Assembly (NCBI GenBank): GCA_043421945.1
Contig: JBHOGO010000115.1
Span: 1 to 10,772, forward strand
Direction: 5' to 3'
Origin: Thaumasiovibrio sp043421945
GTDB lineage: Bacteria; Pseudomonadota; Gammaproteobacteria; Enterobacterales; Vibrionaceae
Length of the DNA: 10,772 nt
Below, in pieces: positions 7,096 through 10,772 of this stretch. The position numbers and the translations under genes were made by a program. Positions within the stretch are counted from its first letter, which is position 1; every line of letters starts with the position of its first letter. The notes below the pieces were generated by a model. It was not told where the DNA came from. It worked only from the letters and a program-made list of their open reading frames with translations, and made no database searches.

Positions 7096-7109
7096 TTGGT
7101 GTATACCAA
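7096..7109. promoter_or_regulatory. predicted PhnR operator, phnT side
   Basis: TTGGTGTATACCAA is a 14-base palindrome with one mismatched pair. It is followed by TTGGAGAG, so the Shine-Dalgarno GGAG (7112-7115) begins three bases after the operator, and the phnT ATG begins 13 bases after it. It shares ATACCAATT with the phnS site. A dedicated operator here fits separate initiation of phnT-phnU-phnR after the phnS terminator. In RNA the same palindrome could form a small hairpin next to the ribosome site. Confidence 0.72.
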
Positions 7110-7122
7110 TTGGAGAGATGAT

Positions 7123-8226
7123 ATGTCTGCACAACTTCCGTACTTAGAAATTAATCATGTCGTGAAAGAGTTTGGCCAATTTACGGCACTTAAACAGATC
7201 TCGTTAGCGATAGAAAAAGGGGAATTTGTCTGCTTCCTGGGTCCATCAGGTTGCGGTAAAACAACCTTACTTCGCGCCATTGCGGGGTTAGATTTACCGA
7301 CTACAGGTACGATTCGTCAAGGCAGTAAAGACATTACATTTCTACCGCCAGAAAAAAGGGACTTTGGCATCGTATTTCAATCTTATGCACTTTTTCCTAA
7401 TTTGACGGTTGAAGAAAACATTGCCATTGGTTTACGCACTCAAGGGATGTCCCGCCAAGACGTTGTTAGCAAAGTAGCGTATTGGTTAGAGATGATAGGC
7501 TTGTCGACGTCTGGTCCTAAATACCCTAATCAGTTATCTGGTGGTCAGCAGCAACGTGTTGCGTTGGCCCGTGCTCTGGCACTGTCACCCGGTTTGTTGT
7601 TACTTGATGAACCTTTATCGGCACTGGATGCAAAAGTACGTACTTACTTAAGAGATGAGATTTGTCAGTTACAACGTAAGTTGGGCATCACGACGATTAT
7701 GGTTACTCACGATCAAGAAGAAGCATTATCGATGGCTGACCGTATCGTGGTCATGAACCATGGTGTTATTGAGCAGGTAGGTACACCTGAGGAAATTTAT
7801 GAATCACCGGCGACACGCTTTGTTGCACAATTTGTGGGGAGTATGAATTTCTTACCAACCTCAATTATCTCTGAAGATAAGGTCACTATTGGTGAAACTG
7901 CGTTGGATACGCCTTCTATCGTGAATCAACATTTATCGGTCGGCGAAAAGTTTGATTTGGCAGTAAGGCCTGAAAACCTCCGCTTTGTAGAGACAGCCGA
8001 AGATGCGCTAGTTGTTCGTGTTCACTCAATGGAGTTTCAGGGCGCATTTGTACGCGTTGATTGCCAAAATCAAAATGATCTTGATGCCGCGTTGATAGCT
8101 GTTGATGTGCCAGTACGCGAAGCGCGTAAGATTGCTTTACGAGTGGGTGATGTAAGAAAGATTACGTTTAGTGGTGATGAGATGCGTGCATTTGAATGTG
8201 CTGATCACGAAGCAGTAATGGTATAG
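7123..8226 (+). CDS. phnT: ATP-binding subunit of the 2-aminoethylphosphonate ABC transporter
   Basis: The 367-residue cytoplasmic ATPase powers import of the PhnS-bound ligand. The nucleotide-binding domain is complete: Walker A GPSGCGKTT (40-48), Q-loop Gln86 in VFQSYALFP, signature LSGGQQQR (138-145), Walker B LLLLDEP with Asp162/Glu163, D-loop SALDA, and switch His196 in VTHDQEE. A C-terminal TOBE-like regulatory domain (about 275-353, opening FDLAVRPENL) marks it as a member of the spermidine/iron/phosphonate ATPase group. The ATG at 7123 has GGAGAG 5-6 bases upstream. An upstream TTG at 7096 lies in the operator and is rejected. The stop at 8224-8226 forms part of the ribosome site of the next gene, implying coupling. 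Confidence 0.93.
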   Translation: MSAQLPYLEINHVVKEFGQFTALKQISLAIEKGEFVCFLGPSGCGKTTLLRAIAGLDLPTTGTIRQGSKDITFLPPEKRDFGIVFQSYALFPNLTVEENIAIGLRTQGMSRQDVVSKVAYWLEMIGLSTSGPKYPNQLSGGQQQRVALARALALSPGLLLLDEPLSALDAKVRTYLRDEICQLQRKLGITTIMVTHDQEEALSMADRIVVMNHGVIEQVGTPEEIYESPATRFVAQFVGSMNFLPTSIISEDKVTIGETALDTPSIVNQHLSVGEKFDLAVRPENLRFVETAEDALVVRVHSMEFQGAFVRVDCQNQNDLDAALIAVDVPVREARKIALRVGDVRKITFSGDEMRAFECADHEAVMV

Positions 8227-8235
8227 GTGACGATG

Positions 8236-9957
8236 ATGGAAGCAATTATCAACACATCACAGCAATTTACAAAACCGAGTATACGAACTCGGTTACAGAG
8301 CATTAGCCGAGACGATTATGTACTGTTTTGCCTCTTAGCATTACTCGCCGCACTTATGGTGATTTTTGTTGCTATGCCGCTGTTTGCCATGTTTGAAAAA
8401 AGTGTGCAGAACTCGAGTGGTGAATTTGTCGGGCTAGAAAACTTTGTCACCTACTTTTCATCGCGTGCTTTATGGCAATCAACAACCAACACGATTTTCG
8501 TTGGCGTATTCGTCATGCTGATCGTCGGTTTTCTGTCTTTTGGATATGCCTACGCACTGACACGTTCATGTATGCCATTTAAGGGGTTGTTCAAGGTAGT
8601 GGGAACAGCCCCTATTCTTGCACCGTCTTTGTTGCCAGCGATTAGCTTAATTTATCTTTTCGGTAATCAAGGGATTGCGAAGGAAATGCTCTTTGGCCAC
8701 TCAGTTTATGGGGTGGTGGGTATTTCGATGGGGTTAGTCTTTTGGACGTTCCCTCACGCATTGATGATCATGACAACTTCTCTTCGTACGTCTGATGCTC
8801 GACTATATGAAGCAGCACAGGCTTTGAAAATATCACCACTAAAAACATTCTTTGTTGTGACGCTACCTGCTGCAAAGTATGGATTAATTAGCACGCTGAT
8901 TGTGACCTTTACGCTGGTGGTGTGTGATTTCGGCGTTCCAAAAGTCATCGGTGGTAGCTACAATGTTCTCGCGACGGATATCTTCAAACAAGTTGTAGGG
9001 CAGCAAAACTTTTCGATGGGTGCGGTCACCAGTATCTTACTGCTACTTCCTGCACTGCTTGCTTTCACCGTTGATCGCTGGGTGCAAAAAAGACAAAAGA
9101 GCCTGTTTGATACACGGTCGGTTCCTTACCAGCCACAGCCTAACAAAGTGCGTGATACGGTATGTGTTGTCTATTGTTCCATCATATGCGTTGCTGTTAT
9201 CGCAGTATTAGGAATGGCGCTCTATGGTTCACTTGTGACATTTTGGCCGTGGAACCAGACGTTATCGTTCAATAATTACGATTTTGCAAAAATTAGTACC
9301 TATGGTTGGCAGCCGTATTGGAACTCCATTTCACTGGCAAGTTGGGCTGCGATTATCGGTACTGTTGTTATTTTCATTGGGGCATATTGTGTGGAAAAGG
9401 GACGCGCATTTGCGCCTGTCCGTCAGTGTTTGCAGATGTTTAGCGTCGTGCCAATGGCTGTGCCAGGTATGGTGCTTGGTTTGGGGTATATTTTTTACTT
9501 CAATGATCCAAGCAACCCTTTGAATTTCATGTACGGTACGCTCGCTTTTCTCGTCGTCAATACAATAGTTCATTATTATACCGTTGGTCATATGACGGCA
9601 ATCACGGCATTGAAACAGATACCGAGCGAGATTGAGGTGACCGCTGCGTCGATAAAGCTCCCTCAGTATCGTCTGTTTTTCAAAGTCGCTTTACCTGTTT
9701 CATTGCCTGCCGTATTAGATATTGCTACCTATTTGTTTGTTAACGCCTTAACGACGACATCAGCTGTGGTATTCTTGTATTCAACTAATACTATTCCAGC
9801 TTCAGTCTCAGTACTTAATATGGATGATGCAGGGCAGACAGGCTCAGCGGCAGCAATGGCTGTCATGATCATGATATCTGCAGCTGCTGCTAAGTTACTA
9901 CGTATGATTATTGGGCAGCTATTTGAAAAACGCACCCAAGCTTGGCGGAAGCGTTAA
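8236..9957 (+). CDS. phnU: fused two-domain permease of the 2-aminoethylphosphonate ABC transporter (PhnU/PhnV type)
   Basis: At 573 residues this is twice the size of a normal permease subunit, and it carries both halves of the inner-membrane channel. By eye there are about 12 membrane segments: near 29-51, 85-107, 123-143, 158-180, 216-236 and 262-280 in the first half, and near 306-330, 364-384, 402-422, 434-452, 491-515 and 534-558 in the second. Each half has an EAA coupling loop for the ATPase: EAAQALKISP starting at Glu192 and EVTAASIKLP starting at Glu467. A charged linker (about 281-305) joins them. Salmonella has separate phnU and phnV, while the fused form is the usual PhnU2 arrangement. 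Of GTG 8227, ATG 8233 and ATG 8236, the last is best spaced from AGGTGA (8225-8230). phnR follows after 15 bases. Confidence 0.9.
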   Translation: MEAIINTSQQFTKPSIRTRLQSISRDDYVLFCLLALLAALMVIFVAMPLFAMFEKSVQNSSGEFVGLENFVTYFSSRALWQSTTNTIFVGVFVMLIVGFLSFGYAYALTRSCMPFKGLFKVVGTAPILAPSLLPAISLIYLFGNQGIAKEMLFGHSVYGVVGISMGLVFWTFPHALMIMTTSLRTSDARLYEAAQALKISPLKTFFVVTLPAAKYGLISTLIVTFTLVVCDFGVPKVIGGSYNVLATDIFKQVVGQQNFSMGAVTSILLLLPALLAFTVDRWVQKRQKSLFDTRSVPYQPQPNKVRDTVCVVYCSIICVAVIAVLGMALYGSLVTFWPWNQTLSFNNYDFAKISTYGWQPYWNSISLASWAAIIGTVVIFIGAYCVEKGRAFAPVRQCLQMFSVVPMAVPGMVLGLGYIFYFNDPSNPLNFMYGTLAFLVVNTIVHYYTVGHMTAITALKQIPSEIEVTAASIKLPQYRLFFKVALPVSLPAVLDIATYLFVNALTTTSAVVFLYSTNTIPASVSVLNMDDAGQTGSAAAMAVMIMISAAAAKLLRMIIGQLFEKRTQAWRKR

Positions 9958-9972
9958 CAGCAAGGAAACTTT

Positions 9973-10674
9973 GTGCAGTACGTTAAAATTAAAGATGCGA
10001 TTGTAGAACAGATTGAGGCGGGGATGCTCTCGCCGAGGGAGAAACTGCCCGCAGAGAGAAAATTAGCGGAGTCTTTTGATACGACCCGGGTGACATTACG
10101 CGAGGCGTTGTCATTGCTTGAAGCTGAAGGGCGAGTGTACCGAGAAGACCGCCGAGGTTGGTTTATTTCTCCTGAGCCGCTCAAATATGATCCTACATTA
10201 ACACTTAATTTTATTAATATGGCGTTAGCACAGGGGAGAAAACCAGATACTGAGCTATTGGGTGCGAAAGCAACATTGGCATCTAAGCAAGCCTCTAAAG
10301 TGCTTAAGCTTCCGCCTTTTAGTGATGTTTACCATGTGGAGAGAGTTCGTTATTTAGAAGGCCGACCAGTCGTTTATACAACGAACTATATTAAGCAGGA
10401 TATGTTTCCTAATTTATTAGATTTCGACCTGTCATTATCATTGACCGATATTTATCGTGACCATTATGGCATTCGTTATAATAAGGTTTTGTATCGAGTA
10501 AGTTCTACTTCATTGGTCGGTGATATTGCAAGGGCATTACGAGCAACCTCAGGGACGCCTGCAATGCTCGTTGAGCGTACTAACTATTCCGAGAATGGCG
10601 ACCTGATTGATTGTGATATTGAATATTGGCGTCATGATGCTATTTGTATTGAATCACTGGCTGAAATAATTTAA
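9973..10674 (+). CDS. phnR: GntR-family (HutC/UTRA) regulator of phosphonate use
   Basis: The 233-residue protein starts at GTG 9973, with AAGGA (9962-9966) at a 6-base spacing. The N-terminal winged helix-turn-helix is typical of GntR: VEQIEAGMLSPREKLPAERKL, then the recognition region FDTTRVTLREALSLLEAEG (35-53) and the wing REDRRGWFIS (57-66). From about residue 95 to 228 it has the UTRA ligand-binding domain of the HutC subfamily, with VYHVERVRYLEGRPV, an acidic NLLDFDLS region and DIEYWRHDAICIE near the end. The family's typical phosphonate member (PhnR) is about the same length. It follows the permease gene by 15 bases, so it is probably co-transcribed and, if it binds the phnT-side operator, autoregulated. 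It most likely represses until an AEP-pathway compound binds; the actual ligand is unknown. Confidence 0.88.
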   Translation: MQYVKIKDAIVEQIEAGMLSPREKLPAERKLAESFDTTRVTLREALSLLEAEGRVYREDRRGWFISPEPLKYDPTLTLNFINMALAQGRKPDTELLGAKATLASKQASKVLKLPPFSDVYHVERVRYLEGRPVVYTTNYIKQDMFPNLLDFDLSLSLTDIYRDHYGIRYNKVLYRVSSTSLVGDIARALRATSGTPAMLVERTNYSENGDLIDCDIEYWRHDAICIESLAEII

Positions 10675-10732
10675 AAACAGAACGATTGACGTTAAGTCCA
10701 GGGCAAGATCATGAACGTTTTTCGAGCAAAAT

Positions 10733-10753
10733 GATCAGTTTGACGATCAGTTT
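10733..10753. repeat. two direct copies of GATCAGTTT at a 12-base period
   Basis: GATCAGTTT occurs at 10733-10741 and again at 10745-10753. Two further GATC sites flank them (10707 and 10761), giving four Dam sites in 58 bases just downstream of phnR. The function is unknown. It may be a regulator site for a gene beyond the window, or chance. Confidence 0.45.
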
Positions 10754-10771
10754 TACTTGTGATCTTATACT
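10740..10771 (+). promoter_or_regulatory. possible promoter reading out of the window
   Basis: TTGACG (10740-10745) matches the -35 consensus at five of six positions. A -10 could be TCTTAT (10763-10768, 17-base spacer, four of six) or TATACT (10766-10771, five of six, but with a 20-base spacer). It overlaps the GATC repeats. It would serve a gene beyond base 10772, so it cannot be judged further. Confidence 0.3.
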
Positions 10772-10772
10772 C

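Noticed and set aside
1..10772. CRISPR array, tRNA, rRNA or transposase
   Set aside because: No regularly spaced repeats, cloverleaf sequence, rRNA-like stretch or transposase motif was seen on either strand.

Overview
The window looks like chromosomal DNA of a marine gammaproteobacterium, most probably Vibrionaceae (Vibrio or Photobacterium type). This rests on protein resemblance, gene order, moderate-to-low G+C and AT-rich spacers. I ran no database search.

Positions 1-1376 hold little intact coding sequence. The 5' part of a PD-(D/E)XK nuclease-like gene (+ strand from 355) and the 5' part of an aryl-polyene-type beta-ketoacyl synthase gene (- strand from about 928) face each other. Both lose family similarity at the same short stretch, about 545-560, which looks like a deletion or recombination scar. 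The rest of this part is apparently non-coding. A HAD-IB hydrolase gene (2039-1377, -) follows.

Positions 2070-10674 form a complete 2-aminoethylphosphonate (AEP) uptake and breakdown locus with two divergent arms. The left arm (- strand) is phnW-pbfA-phnX: AEP:pyruvate transaminase, (R)-1-hydroxy-2-aminoethylphosphonate ammonia-lyase and phosphonoacetaldehyde hydrolase. It is tightly packed and ends in a clear intrinsic terminator at about 2072-2107. The right arm (+ strand) is phnS (periplasmic binding protein) with its own strong terminator, then a 320-base gap, then phnT (ATPase), a fused two-domain permease (PhnU/V type) and phnR (GntR/UTRA regulator).

The genes would work together as follows. 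PhnS-T-U imports AEP or its hydroxylated derivative. PhnW (from AEP) and PbfA (from R-hydroxy-AEP) both give phosphonoacetaldehyde, which PhnX splits into acetaldehyde and phosphate. Three copies of a TGGTnnATACCA-like inverted repeat lie 13-25 bases upstream of the start codons of phnW, phnS and phnT. They resemble operators of the PhnF/HutC group of GntR repressors and are the best candidates for PhnR binding sites. They are the most informative non-coding signal in the window.

No RNA gene, CRISPR array, transposase or integron site was recognised.
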